Notes: generated by a model not told the origin, from the letters alone. DNA of 64,000 nucleotides from Bacillota bacterium (GCA_023412855.1 JAEZRJ010000013.1:107392-171391), one strand, 5' to 3'; positions 23,098 through 32,736 are shown, counted from the first letter of the stretch. Program-made: numbers and translations.

Positions 23098-26000
23098 TTA
23101 TGCTCCTCGTTTTTGCATATCAATCATTCCCATCTCCATTAGGTTCGGCCTCGTTCGAAGCACAGGGAGTACAACATCGCATTCATTTCCAATGAGTTCG
23201 GTTTTATCCGGAGCACAGAAAATCATCTGAAGTTCCTGTTCCTTCATAAAACCAAGCATAATCTTTACATTGGTTGGATCCATTTTTGCAAACGGCTCAT
23301 CAATAAACACCAATCTTGTTGAGCTGCTCTTATCATTATAAATCAGAAGCAACGCAGACAGGAGGATAAGCATATAGGGTATCTGAACCTCCGCACCCGA
23401 ATTATAGCCGGATTGCTTAGAAAGCTTTGCCTTAGTGAGCACATCATTCGAAAGAAGAATTTCATAATTCATATAGTTTCGATAATCTGCATAATATTCA
23501 ATCTGTTCTTTATCATTGCTCTCCACAATGCGATTGATTATTTTCTTAATATCCTGCTCCAGTTTTTTTCCATCTTCATCAGAGTAAGCAGTCATGGAAT
23601 CGAACGTCATTTGTCCAGATGTGGTTCCAAGCTCTTCCCGCTCTTTCAAATATTTTGCGTAGTCCAATAACTTTGCATAATCTGAACCGTCCTTCACATA
23701 CTTCACCTCAAATTCATATTTTGACTTAAATTCCAAGCGTGCCAGTTCAGCATTGATAAGCCTTAAATCTTCTCTAGCAGATTCACAGGATTTCAGTACA
23801 GTCAGGACAAATTCCTTTTTAAAAATATTTTCATAGCGTCTTGTCTGCTCTCTTAATTTTTCCTGTATTTCCTCTCTGTCATCCATCCAGATTCGAGATT
23901 TTCTGGCCTGGTAATCAGCGATAGACCCGTCCGTCAACGGTAATTGATTATCGCCTGTCCTGGATGCATTATAAGCCGCCTGCTCCCCTCTTAAATCTTT
24001 TCCGGCATCTGTTACGGCTCGTTCTGCACGGGCTCTGTCCTTTAGTGTACCACCTGTTCCCGTTTTACCATTGGCAGCGAACTTATCGTAGTCCTCCGTT
24101 GCTTTTCTGTAGACGGCATGATTGTATATCATATATTCTCTTATTTTTTCCTGAATATCATCCAGTTCCTCGCTGACTCTTGTATGATCACTTTTATTAA
24201 TATTGTACATGCTCTGCATTTCGGATTTATTATCGTATGCAGACGTACGCTCCTTTGTGATCGCCTCAAGCTCCTGCTCCAATGCTCCGACCCGCTGGGA
24301 AAGCTCCATGTATTCCCTGTTGTTTTTCTGTGCTTTCTTTAACGCCTGAAGCTCCGATTCTTTTTTGAGATAATAGGACAGTGCGTCTTCATATTCCTTG
24401 CAGGCATCATAATTGTATTCGCCAAAACACTTCATTTCATCATCAAGGTATTTCCTATTCTCTTCATAACCAGACAATAATATCTGGCATCCGCTGTATT
24501 CCTGTTTCAAACTATTCAACCGCTTCACGGCCTTTATTCTATTTAACTCAATAGAATCCTGCCCAAGACAATAAAATCTGATTCTGTCGAAGCGCAGAAA
24601 ATAGCTGTCCATTGCAACAGAAACCCTTCCTTCTTTTGACATGGCATTTTCATGATTTCTGACCTTATCTATGGAAGTAGCATGGAGTCTTCCCAGCTGG
24701 TAATGAAAATACTGCTTTGCCACGGGATTCTTCACCTCAATAAACTGAACAACCGAGTCCACTTCCGGAACAATCGTTTTCTTCATTAAAAGTTTTGTAT
24801 TGAATAAATGAGCATACTTATGTTTAGACATATTTAATACATCATCTGCTATATCATAATATTCCGGTTCGACAAGAATTGTATATCTTCGGCTTCCCAG
24901 GTATCCTTCAATCGAATCACGCCACGCTTCATCTTTAAGGTCTAATACATATTCACAGGCGAATCTTGCCTCCGACTGTATTCCTCTTCTTTGAAATTCC
25001 CGATTAATTTCATTTTTTAATGCAACATAATCCGGAATTTCAGAAAAAGTAGTTTTTCTGGCTTCACAATCATCAATGATCTTCTGGCATTTAGACTGCT
25101 CATTTTGGTTCTCTCGTAAGGTATCCTCCATTCTCGTTATCATACGAAAAACCTCATCTCTGTTCTTCTTCATCTCTTCCAGGAAGGCAGCGACACCACT
25201 CTCTTTCTGAGCCCTACTAATGGCATTCACAGTTAAGGAAGACAACATGCTCTGATCCGGCACCATATACTGTTTTTCCATAAACCAGGCAATCAATTCA
25301 CTGACTTTTGCCTGAAAATCACAAAGCACTTTCTTTTCTTCCAACAAGCGTGCTTTGACTTCCCCTGCTTTTTGTAAGGCCTTCTCTGATTCAGCAATTT
25401 CTTTGGCACAGTCCATGGCATCCCGACTATTCTTTGCAGAATAATATGCTGCTCGTATCTCTTTCTCCCTGCTTTCAATTACTTTCAGCTTCTTCTCATC
25501 GCCCTCAATCTGTCTTGCTGCAATTTCCATATTTCGAGAAGCCTCTTCCAATGCTTTTCCACATTTTAAAAAACGCTTATATACAATCTTGACATCATCG
25601 GCTAAAATTATATTTTTTGCTCTCTGGAATTCATCAAACAGTTTAATAATTCCGTCCAGCTGTTTAATCTCAGCATTAATCATTTCAAAATTGGCATTTA
25701 ATCGATCTATATTATTCTTTGCCTCAACAAGCTTGGAAAAATCAACCTTCTTTTTCTCCAATACACTCTCACGGATAAACTGATCGATTTTCGCATTAGG
25801 ATCATAGGACATAATGCTTCGAAGCTTGCGCCTAAACGCTGCCAATTGTTCTTCATTGAGTCGTAAGCCGGCTCTTTGCATAAACTTTGAAAGACCTTCT
25901 TGGGCATCCATCATTCTGATGCCGTAAACCTTTTGAATATCTGCAGTACTATATAGAACAGGATTTCCATTTTCCTTGTATGTATGAGAAAGATCGCTTA

Positions 26001-26397
26001 ATGTTTTATTCTCAACAACATATCTCTGCGTCTTAAATCCATTCCCGGAATCCGTATCAATCGCAGTACCCAGAATAAAACTTCTCTCAAGCTCTGTCTC
26101 TTCCATCTCCAGCACAATATGGGTATACACATTGGGCACCTTGTCGGCCGATCTCATATAGGTGCCTGCTGTTGCATCCAACAATCCCCTTGTATAGGAA
26201 GATATTGTTCTGCTCCCTCGGTTTTCCGTTGATTTATTAAATACAATATCTCCATACAAAGCATATTTAATCGCATCCAGAAAAACTGATTTTCCATTTC
26301 CATTCTTTCCGGCAATCAGGGTAAAAGAGCCGATGGGAACCGTAATCTGACCAAACGCATACCAGTTAATTAATCGAACCTGTTTCAATTTAATCAT
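23098..26397 (-). CDS. jetC: Wadjet defence protein JetC (SMC-like ATPase)
   Basis: The 1099-residue protein is an SMC/MukB-like ATPase. Walker A is AGKNGNGKSVFLDAIKYAL (about residues 29-47). Long coiled coils fill residues about 220-450 and 620-900, around a hinge-like region (LDLKDEAWRDSIEGYLG). The C-terminal ATPase half has SGAEVQIPYMLILLSALLL (signature region) and Walker B TRLVFIDEPFAKMD with the catalytic Glu, then MIFCAPD. Known Wadjet JetC extrudes DNA loops and senses small circular plasmids. It overlaps jetB by 4 bp (ATGA) and is followed at once by jetD. The frame is intact. Confidence 0.92.
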   Translation of the reverse strand: MIKLKQVRLINWYAFGQITVPIGSFTLIAGKNGNGKSVFLDAIKYALYGDIVFNKSTENRGSRTISSYTRGLLDATAGTYMRSADKVPNVYTHIVLEMEETELERSFILGTAIDTDSGNGFKTQRYVVENKTLSDLSHTYKENGNPVLYSTADIQKVYGIRMMDAQEGLSKFMQRAGLRLNEEQLAAFRRKLRSIMSYDPNAKIDQFIRESVLEKKKVDFSKLVEAKNNIDRLNANFEMINAEIKQLDGIIKLFDEFQRAKNIILADDVKIVYKRFLKCGKALEEASRNMEIAARQIEGDEKKLKVIESREKEIRAAYYSAKNSRDAMDCAKEIAESEKALQKAGEVKARLLEEKKVLCDFQAKVSELIAWFMEKQYMVPDQSMLSSLTVNAISRAQKESGVAAFLEEMKKNRDEVFRMITRMEDTLRENQNEQSKCQKIIDDCEARKTTFSEIPDYVALKNEINREFQRRGIQSEARFACEYVLDLKDEAWRDSIEGYLGSRRYTILVEPEYYDIADDVLNMSKHKYAHLFNTKLLMKKTIVPEVDSVVQFIEVKNPVAKQYFHYQLGRLHATSIDKVRNHENAMSKEGRVSVAMDSYFLRFDRIRFYCLGQDSIELNRIKAVKRLNSLKQEYSGCQILLSGYEENRKYLDDEMKCFGEYNYDACKEYEDALSYYLKKESELQALKKAQKNNREYMELSQRVGALEQELEAITKERTSAYDNKSEMQSMYNINKSDHTRVSEELDDIQEKIREYMIYNHAVYRKATEDYDKFAANGKTGTGGTLKDRARAERAVTDAGKDLRGEQAAYNASRTGDNQLPLTDGSIADYQARKSRIWMDDREEIQEKLREQTRRYENIFKKEFVLTVLKSCESAREDLRLINAELARLEFKSKYEFEVKYVKDGSDYAKLLDYAKYLKEREELGTTSGQMTFDSMTAYSDEDGKKLEQDIKKIINRIVESNDKEQIEYYADYRNYMNYEILLSNDVLTKAKLSKQSGYNSGAEVQIPYMLILLSALLLIYNDKSSSTRLVFIDEPFAKMDPTNVKIMLGFMKEQELQMIFCAPDKTELIGNECDVVLPVLRTRPNLMEMGMIDMQKRGA

Positions 26398-27026
26398 GAT
26401 TCCTCCTCTTCTTCATCTGATATGTCAGCTGCCTCTTCCGCTGCATCGTTCTTCATGTATTCCGCCACCACAGTCCGAAACTGACCGATATCCCATCCAA
26501 ACTGCAACGAGGGGTATAATGTAATAATTGCATCCTCTGATTCATCTTTTATGTCATAGTCAATTAAATTATATTTTTTAAATAGTTTCATAGAAGCAGA
26601 CAGCCTTGACTTGTCCATATCAACCTGGTAAATCTCGATTTTATCGATCAAATCCCCCCGCATTACAACATTTTCTTCATGATAACCAATATTTTCCAAA
26701 TATGCCTCCCACAGTACAAGAAGCAGGTGATACTGTTCCGTTGTAAACGTAACAACATTGGAACGCTTCAGTCCCACCACTTCCTCATCCGCTTCATAGG
26801 GTTTAAGCATTGCAATTCTCACATTGTCATCCACAAAAACATCAAACCCAATCATGCGAACATAGTCCGATATATCCTGTCTGTTCGATTCCCTTGAAAT
26901 AAATGCGTATAGTTTTTCCTCCTTATCTCCCACAAGGAAGGTTGAGTCCAACAGCTTACGAATACAACGCTTAAACAATATGTTGTTTTCTTCTTTTATG
27001 GAGATGTTTAAATTAATATCACTCAT
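26394..27026 (-). CDS. jetB: Wadjet defence protein JetB (kleisin-associated, KITE-like)
   Basis: The 210-residue acidic protein (ends AADISDEEEEES) has winged-helix character (FTTEQYHLLLVLWEAYLENIG; KSRLSASMKLFKKYNLIDYD). It fits the small JetB subunit, probably of the DUF6063 kind found in type III Wadjet loci. In known Wadjet complexes JetB is the KITE-like dimer that sits on the JetA kleisin and the SMC heads. It starts directly after the jetA stop (TAA ATG) and overlaps jetC by 4 bp, so subunits are translated together. Confidence 0.83.
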   Translation of the reverse strand: MSDINLNISIKEENNILFKRCIRKLLDSTFLVGDKEEKLYAFISRESNRQDISDYVRMIGFDVFVDDNVRIAMLKPYEADEEVVGLKRSNVVTFTTEQYHLLLVLWEAYLENIGYHEENVVMRGDLIDKIEIYQVDMDKSRLSASMKLFKKYNLIDYDIKDESEDAIITLYPSLQFGWDIGQFRTVVAEYMKNDAAEEAADISDEEEEES

Positions 27027-28460
27027 TTAATTTTTCCTTTTTATTCTGATATTACTAATAGTTGCAACATCTGTTTCAATCGTTCCATTTAAAAATTCAA
27101 CATTATATGGAAATTCAGCACCGCCGGAATATATGATACCCGCAGCCACCATCATCGCATCATCCCTGGTTATAATCATTTTTTTATCCGGTATCACACT
27201 TTCTTTATCTGCTAAAACCCTGTCAAAATAATTTGCCGCCTGCTTTACTCCATATCGGTCCGGATACTCATACAAAAGTTCCCTTGTCAGTCTTTCCCTT
27301 TCTTCGTCGGATAAAGAACTGATAACAATCGCACCACTCTTTGTATTTGGCTTACGCTTTTTCCTGCGTTCAATCGATTTCCTGCCTATATATTTATATG
27401 ACTGTAAACAAAAGCATCTGGACACAGCGTCCAGGACTTCTTTTCTCTCATCTGCATCAAAATCCTTCATGTTTATCAACAAATCATTTAAATAAGTCTG
27501 CATATTGACGCCGTTGCTTAACACCATCAGGATTCGGGTTGAATAGAGATTATAGTAGTTATTAATTTTCTTATCAATAAAATCCATCTCTTTCACATAA
27601 CCATAACTTATAAAATTTCTGACTTCCCCAAACTGATTCTCCACGAACTCACGTGCCTTGATTTCATCAGCATGATTGAGAAGCTGATACTCCTTTATCA
27701 TGTTTTCGTAAACCTCGGTTTTTACAATTCTTCGAAGCATCTTCTCAATTTCATCAATGTAGCCTGGAATCAGACCATCCTTCTTTATGAAAAAATAGTC
27801 CTGGAAGAATGATTGCATCATCTCATCCCTGATCATGAACTGTCCTAATTCATTTGTCTCCGTCATCTGAATAATGATTCGCATAATAGAGCGAATGCTG
27901 TCCTTTAGCATGAGAAGTTCATTTTTCAAATCCGCAACACTGTCCGCTACTGGAACAAGAATACTCGAATATGGACGCTGTGTTCTCCCATGCTCAACAA
28001 CAAACGCAGAATGCAGGATATCATAAATAGAAAAAATATGGTTTGTCAACGCCGCACTATTGCCACGATCAAAGATTCTCCCAATGGCATCAATCATTTT
28101 TCTGCAATAAGGCACAACCGTTGCAATATTATCACCGTTCCTGCCAAGCTCTTTTTCTGAAATCCAGCCACAATACCTAAAATACCTTAAAATTGCACTC
28201 GCATTCTCAGTTTCTGATTTTTTGCTGCTGATGTTCTCATCAGCACCTCCTCTATTATCCTCTTCTTCCACTACATATGCACAATTCCTAAAATAAAGAA
28301 TCAAAGCATCTCTGGCATCCGTCTCATAAAGAAGGGGAACAGACTTTGACTTTTCAACGAGACACAAAATGCACTCATAATATATTCTTTTATTTTTGCA
28401 ACAAAGCGGATTAAAGAAATGTTCGTACTCCACATTATCAAAAAGTATCATTTTTAACAT
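27027..28460 (-). CDS. jetA: Wadjet defence protein JetA (kleisin subunit)
   Basis: The 477-residue protein begins MILFDNVEYEHFFNPLCCKN, a start typical of the JetA family formerly called DUF5716. It is mostly helical and ends in a strongly basic block (RKSIERRKKRKPNTKSG) plus a compact winged-helix-like domain. JetA is the kleisin that bridges the two JetC heads. With the JetB and JetD types seen here it points to a type III Wadjet; the type is from memory. GAGAAG is better spaced for the ATG at 28451 than for 28460. A TATAAT-like box (about 28500) may give the jet genes a second promoter. Confidence 0.83.
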   Translation of the reverse strand: MLKMILFDNVEYEHFFNPLCCKNKRIYYECILCLVEKSKSVPLLYETDARDALILYFRNCAYVVEEEDNRGGADENISSKKSETENASAILRYFRYCGWISEKELGRNGDNIATVVPYCRKMIDAIGRIFDRGNSAALTNHIFSIYDILHSAFVVEHGRTQRPYSSILVPVADSVADLKNELLMLKDSIRSIMRIIIQMTETNELGQFMIRDEMMQSFFQDYFFIKKDGLIPGYIDEIEKMLRRIVKTEVYENMIKEYQLLNHADEIKAREFVENQFGEVRNFISYGYVKEMDFIDKKINNYYNLYSTRILMVLSNGVNMQTYLNDLLINMKDFDADERKEVLDAVSRCFCLQSYKYIGRKSIERRKKRKPNTKSGAIVISSLSDEERERLTRELLYEYPDRYGVKQAANYFDRVLADKESVIPDKKMIITRDDAMMVAAGIIYSGGAEFPYNVEFLNGTIETDVATISNIRIKRKN

Positions 28461-28522
28461 CTTCTCTCTTTAGTAAACTATAGTTCCATGTACTTAAACC
28501 ATTATACAACACGTCTTATATT

Positions 28523-29812
28523 TTACTGTTTCTGCATGTATTTTGTCAGCCTGCCTCTGCCGGTCTTTACAATCAAATCCTTCTCTAACATCTCCTTCAG
28601 CATATTAATTGCATGAGTAGTTCCACTCCCCAAAGCTTCTTCAACATCAGCGCGGTTAATCTCTTTTTTGCATTCAAATAATCTGAGTATCGGCAAATAC
28701 TTTTCATTTTCTACACTCAAAATCTGTGCATGAATATTAGGAAGAACCACTTGAAATGCACCTTCCACATTTTCAAACTTAGGCTGCACAGGCAATCCTT
28801 TATAGCAGCTTATTATCTTACTAAGTCCCGTACCATATGCCTCAATTAATTTCATCCTGTAAAATAAGTTAGCCAATTTTTCATTTCTTGGCTGAGATGC
28901 TCCTAACAAAGCTGCCTCCAAGGACAAACCGGATACCAATCCTCCTAAGGATATAATCTCCAAACGGTCAGAATAAAGATTTATAAATGTGTTCCCACTA
29001 AAGGAGTAGTCTCTATGCACAATAGCATTCAATAATGCCTCTCGTACCGCATCCTCTGGGTAATCTCTTTCGTCTGTACGCAGCAAGTCATGAAAACTGG
29101 CTTTCGTACCATTATAAAAATCGATTGTCTTATAAGCATCTGTTAATTGTTCAAACAAAGAACCTGTGAGCTCTTTTCTATCTTTAAATACCAACTTATC
29201 CGTACCTTGAAAAACAGCAAATTTAATAGAATGCTTACACTGGTCCGAAACAAGCAGCCCCATATTTGTATAAATTCCATCGGAAGAAAGAATACCTATA
29301 TTCTTCATCTGAACCTCTGAAAACTCTAAGTTCCGTTTTTCCAGTTCTTTACCCAAGCAGATAAAAGTCAATTCTTGATTTAAAGAACGGTTTGTTTCAA
29401 ATGTATCGCCATCCGTCATTTTAATCATTCTTCTAATCGCATCTTCCGATGCCGGAGCCGAGGTTGTCCCACTTCTAACATATACGCCTACAGGCTTTAA
29501 TCCTTTGTCTGAAAGATAATATGGTTTTTTTGTTCCTTGCTCTACTGTAATTTTTATATACTGTTTATTTTCCTCTTTTAGCAGTGCAATGTTGATAAAC
29601 ATAAAAACGTCAGGTCTGATACTGTCTCTCATTGAATTTGCAATCTGCTGCATGGTAAAATCCGCATTATCAACTCCGATAATTTCTCCATTATCGCGTA
29701 CTCCAATAAAAATTGTTCCGCCACTGGTATTGGCAAACGCTACAATTTCTTTCTTTAAATCAGGTGTATAAATTTCTTTTAACTCAACGGTCTCAGTTTC
29801 ATGTAATTCCAT
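28523..29812 (-). CDS. AlbA_2/Schlafen-like ATP-binding regulator upstream of Wadjet
   Basis: The start at 29812 follows AGAAGGAG; upstream in-frame ATGs lie in the promoter. The 429-residue protein has an N-terminal AlbA_2 domain (ETETVELKEIYTPDLKKEIV, FANTSGGTIFIGVRDNGEI), a GHKL-type ATPase region (YPEDAVREALLNAIVHRDYS, GTGLSKIISCY) and a C-terminal winged helix (INRADVEEALGSGTTHAINMLKEML). COG2865 proteins of this layout are taken to be transcriptional regulators. It lies 62 bp ahead of jetA on the same strand with no terminator between, so it likely belongs to the defence operon. Repeated GATAGAA boxes at its promoter suggest self-regulation. Confidence 0.88.
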   Translation of the reverse strand: MELHETETVELKEIYTPDLKKEIVAFANTSGGTIFIGVRDNGEIIGVDNADFTMQQIANSMRDSIRPDVFMFINIALLKEENKQYIKITVEQGTKKPYYLSDKGLKPVGVYVRSGTTSAPASEDAIRRMIKMTDGDTFETNRSLNQELTFICLGKELEKRNLEFSEVQMKNIGILSSDGIYTNMGLLVSDQCKHSIKFAVFQGTDKLVFKDRKELTGSLFEQLTDAYKTIDFYNGTKASFHDLLRTDERDYPEDAVREALLNAIVHRDYSFSGNTFINLYSDRLEIISLGGLVSGLSLEAALLGASQPRNEKLANLFYRMKLIEAYGTGLSKIISCYKGLPVQPKFENVEGAFQVVLPNIHAQILSVENEKYLPILRLFECKKEINRADVEEALGSGTTHAINMLKEMLEKDLIVKTGRGRLTKYMQKQ

Positions 29813-29823
29813 GAAATCACTCC

Positions 29824-29881
29824 TTCTATCACTTTCTATCGTTTCTATCATTATTCTAACACAACTAGTGATAGAATGCAA
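29824..29881 (-). promoter_or_regulatory. Promoter with repeated GATAGAA boxes
   Basis: Minus strand -35 TTGCAT (complement of 29876-29881), 17-bp spacer and -10 TAGAAT (complement of 29853-29858). Three tandem GATAGAA boxes (complement of 29824-29830, 29834-29840, 29843-29849) lie just downstream at 9-10 bp spacing, and one inverted copy (29870-29876) lies in the spacer next to the -35. The layout fits an operator for a repressor that binds cooperatively on one helix face. Confidence 0.65.
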
Positions 29882-29887
29882 AATGAT

Positions 29888-30220
29888 TTAAAACCTATAT
29901 TCCGACAAACTAATGATTTTACCGTCTTTTATAATAGTACAATCTTTCTTACAATAAACGGGAATTCTATAATACGTAAAAAGCTCTTTTACATCATCCA
30001 AACTATTTCTATATTCAAGAAAATCTTCTCTCGAATAGCAGATAATCATATCTATTGCACCTTTACTACATAAATAAAGCAGCTTCATAATTCTGTGACT
30101 TCCTATTTGAAGTCCTTTCCCATTCGTATACCAATCAGCAGTTTTAAAATATATTTTTATGTTGTATATAAATAAAACAGACAGCAAATCTCCAAAATCT
30201 CCTCCGTCATCAGTGGAAAC
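29888..30220 (-). pseudogene. Degenerate resolvase-domain fragment
   Basis: The frame reads GVSTDDGGDFGDLLSVLF, later WYTNGKGLQIGSHRIMKLL, YLCSKGAIDMIICYSRED and ELFTYYRIPVYCKKD. The order recalls the catalytic domain of serine recombinases (RVSTDD, then GKIDMIITKSISRF, then IPVYFE), but the Arg before VST and the SRFxRN motif are lost. No good start is present: the only candidate is a TTG at 30187. It probably is a decayed recombinase or a diverged relative. It ends just before the GATAGAA promoter. Confidence 0.45.
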
Positions 30221-30224
30221 GCCT

Positions 30225-30277
30225 AAAAAACAAGGGCAAAATCGCCCTTCACTGATGCCGATTTTGCCCTGTTTTTT
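30225..30277. terminator. Strong bidirectional terminator after rlmD
   Basis: AAAAAACAAGGGCAAAATCG (30225-30244) pairs with CGATTTTGCCCTGTTTTTT (30259-30277), one bulge, with A-run and T-run on opposite sides. It ends the rlmD transcript on the minus strand. Confidence 0.9.
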
Positions 30278-30309
30278 GTTCTCAAGCTACAACATCTTGT
30301 GGTTTAACC

Positions 30310-31740
30310 CTATTTTTTGCCCTCTGAACCACAACGCTGCATCAGAATCACGCACTCAACGTGCACCGTCCCCCCAAACTGATCCACCGCTCTCCCCCTC
30401 ACAATTTCATACCCACCATCACGCAACACCTTCAAGTCCCTAGCCAGCGTGGCGGAGTCGCAGCTCACATAGACGATGCGTTCCGGCTGCATCTTGAGCA
30501 TTGTATCGAGGCAGGCCTGGTCACAGCCCTTTCTTGGAGGGTCAACAACGATGACATCCGCATGGATGCCTTCCTGCTCATACTTCTCGGGAAGTACCTC
30601 TTCCGCTTTGCCTGCAAAGAATTCCACATTTGTGATTTTGTTGAATGCGGCATTCTTTCTGGCATCTTCGATTGCCTGAGGCACTATTTCTACTCCGTAA
30701 ACCCGCTTTGCCCTTCCGGCGAGGAATAGTGAAATCGTTCCGATGCCGCAGTATAAATCCCAAACTGTCTCCTGACCGGTAAGACCCGCATATTCCAAGG
30801 CAAGACTATAAAGTTTCTCGGTCTGTACAGGATTTACCTGATAGAAGGATAACGGCGATATATGAAAAGAAATCCCTTTATCCGCCAGAGAGAAATCCGA
30901 GGTATTCCTTACATGAATTGTGTCGGTTATCGTGTCCTCCCCCCATATGGTGCGCACTTCTTTTCCCATAATCACGTTAGTACGCTCCGTATTGATGCTT
31001 ACTGACACACTTGTCATTCCCGGTGTCTCTTGCAAAAGCCCGATCAGCTTCTCCTGCGCGGGAAGCGCTTTGAAAGTATTGACCACAAGGCACACCATGA
31101 TTTCACCGCTTGTAAATCCCTTGCGTATCAAAATGTGCCTTACGATTCCCTTCCCTGTCTTCTCGTCATAAGCTGTTACGCCGTTTTCCTTCATATAGAG
31201 AAGAACTGCCTCTAAAATTTTCTGATTTTCCTTCACCCCGAGAGCACAGTCGGTATTGGCAATAATATCATGGGTCCTTCCTGCATAGAATCCTGTGATC
31301 AAGTTTCCGTCTTTATCTGTCCCTACCGGAAACTGTGCCTTATTTCGGTAATGATACGGATTCTCCATCCCGACGACAGGCTCCATGACACGGTCTATAA
31401 ATTCCTTGTCAAAGCCGCCGATCCTTATAAGATTATTTCGCACCTTGTTCTGCTTATATTTAAGCTGAGCTTCATAGCTCATGGCCTGAAGCTGACAGCC
31501 GCCGCACTGCTTATGGTATTTGCAGACCGGCGTGGTACGAAGGGCAGAAGGCTCCATTATCTTCTCCAGCCTGGCATACGCATAGTTTTTCTTCGCTTTC
31601 ATAATCTTACAGGTCACCACATCTCCGATAACCGCATCCTTTATAAAAAGGGTATAGCCGTCAATCTTACCTATACCCTCTCCGTCGCTGCCCATATCTT
31701 CAATTGTCACCGTAAGAATGTCATTCTTTTTATAGTCCAT
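30310..31740 (-). CDS. rlmD: 23S rRNA (uracil-C5)-methyltransferase RlmD
   Basis: GGAG is 6 bases before the ATG at 31740; an ATG at 31752 is an alternative. The 476-residue enzyme has an N-terminal TRAM domain (LTVTIEDMGSDGEGIGKIDGYTLFI), the 4Fe-4S cysteines CKYHKQCGGCQLQ, a SAM-binding DLYCGIGTISLFLA, DPPRKGCDQACL, and catalytic YVSCDSATLARDL. It methylates U1939-type uridine of 23S rRNA. The C-terminus is GGTVHVECVILMQR, the region whose remnants occur at 11916 and 21667. It follows yhaM closely and ends before a strong terminator. Confidence 0.93.
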   Translation of the reverse strand: MDYKKNDILTVTIEDMGSDGEGIGKIDGYTLFIKDAVIGDVVTCKIMKAKKNYAYARLEKIMEPSALRTTPVCKYHKQCGGCQLQAMSYEAQLKYKQNKVRNNLIRIGGFDKEFIDRVMEPVVGMENPYHYRNKAQFPVGTDKDGNLITGFYAGRTHDIIANTDCALGVKENQKILEAVLLYMKENGVTAYDEKTGKGIVRHILIRKGFTSGEIMVCLVVNTFKALPAQEKLIGLLQETPGMTSVSVSINTERTNVIMGKEVRTIWGEDTITDTIHVRNTSDFSLADKGISFHISPLSFYQVNPVQTEKLYSLALEYAGLTGQETVWDLYCGIGTISLFLAGRAKRVYGVEIVPQAIEDARKNAAFNKITNVEFFAGKAEEVLPEKYEQEGIHADVIVVDPPRKGCDQACLDTMLKMQPERIVYVSCDSATLARDLKVLRDGGYEIVRGRAVDQFGGTVHVECVILMQRCGSEGKK

Positions 31741-31770
31741 TCCATTCTCCATATCCGGTTCTCTCTGTCC

Positions 31771-32715
31771 TTATTCCAGTCTGGTTCCTCTTAAATTAGA
31801 TTCGAACAGCCGGTTATAGCCCAGCCATCCTGTTTCGGCAGTGCCGTTTAGAATCTCCGTGAAAGTCTGTATTTTGGCGTCCGTATTATCCGCAAAGTTC
31901 AAAGCCACCGCCTCAATAATTGCCGGCTTCTTCGGGGAACCGAATTCATATTCGCCGTGATGGGCCAAAATACAATGCTTTAGCTCTGCCGCCAGAAGTG
32001 CGGGGAATCCATCTATCTTTCTTATTTTTTCTCCGATCATTTCCGTTCCCATAACAATATGACCAAGAAATTGTCCGTCCTCCGTATAATCATTTTCAGG
32101 AAAAAGAGACAGCTCCTTCGTTTTCCCGATATCATGGCAGATAGCTGCGCTGATAAGCAAATCTTTCTTCAAAAGAGGATACGCCGTGCAATAATAGTCA
32201 CACAGTTTGGTCACTCCAAGCGTATGCTCGAGCAAGCCTCCCACAAAGCCGTGATGCACTGTTTTTGCCGCGGAAGACTGCTTGAAGGCCTTAATAAAGT
32301 CCATATCATCCACGAAAAATGCTTCCATCAGTCTTTTTAAATACTTATTTTCAATGGTATTTATGTACCCCAAAAGCTCTCTGTACATTTCTTCAATGTT
32401 CTTACTGCTTACCGGAAGATAATCCGCGGGATCGAATTCACCTTCCTGGCACTTTCTGATGCGCTTCACATTGACCTGCAAAGCCCCCTGAAAACTCGTT
32501 ACATCTCCGTACACCTCTATATAATCCAGCGTATCGAAATCACCGATTCCCGGATTGTTAGGGTCCCATATTTTGGCATCCACCGTACCCGTTTTATCCT
32601 GCAAAATCACATTATCATAGGACTTTCCGTTCTTCGTAACTGCGGACTGTCTGAACTTGCATAAATAAATGTCGAATATTCTGTCGCCCTCATTATAATC
32701 TTTTAAATATTTCAT
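31771..32715 (-). CDS. yhaM: 3'-5' exoribonuclease YhaM
   Basis: The 314-residue protein has an N-terminal OB-fold (VILQDKTGTVDAKIWDPNNPG) and an HD phosphohydrolase domain: HHGFVGGLLEHTLGV, ISAAICHDIGKTKEL (HD pair), HCILAHHGEYEFGSPK and FADNTDAKIQTF. That is the YhaM layout and length. The enzyme trims RNA 3' ends in Gram-positive bacteria. It lies between the HtrA-like protein gene (21 bp gap) and rlmD (30 bp) on one strand. Confidence 0.92.
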   Translation of the reverse strand: MKYLKDYNEGDRIFDIYLCKFRQSAVTKNGKSYDNVILQDKTGTVDAKIWDPNNPGIGDFDTLDYIEVYGDVTSFQGALQVNVKRIRKCQEGEFDPADYLPVSSKNIEEMYRELLGYINTIENKYLKRLMEAFFVDDMDFIKAFKQSSAAKTVHHGFVGGLLEHTLGVTKLCDYYCTAYPLLKKDLLISAAICHDIGKTKELSLFPENDYTEDGQFLGHIVMGTEMIGEKIRKIDGFPALLAAELKHCILAHHGEYEFGSPKKPAIIEAVALNFADNTDAKIQTFTEILNGTAETGWLGYNRLFESNLRGTRLE

Positions 32716-32736
32716 ATGAATTTCCCATTCCTTTAT

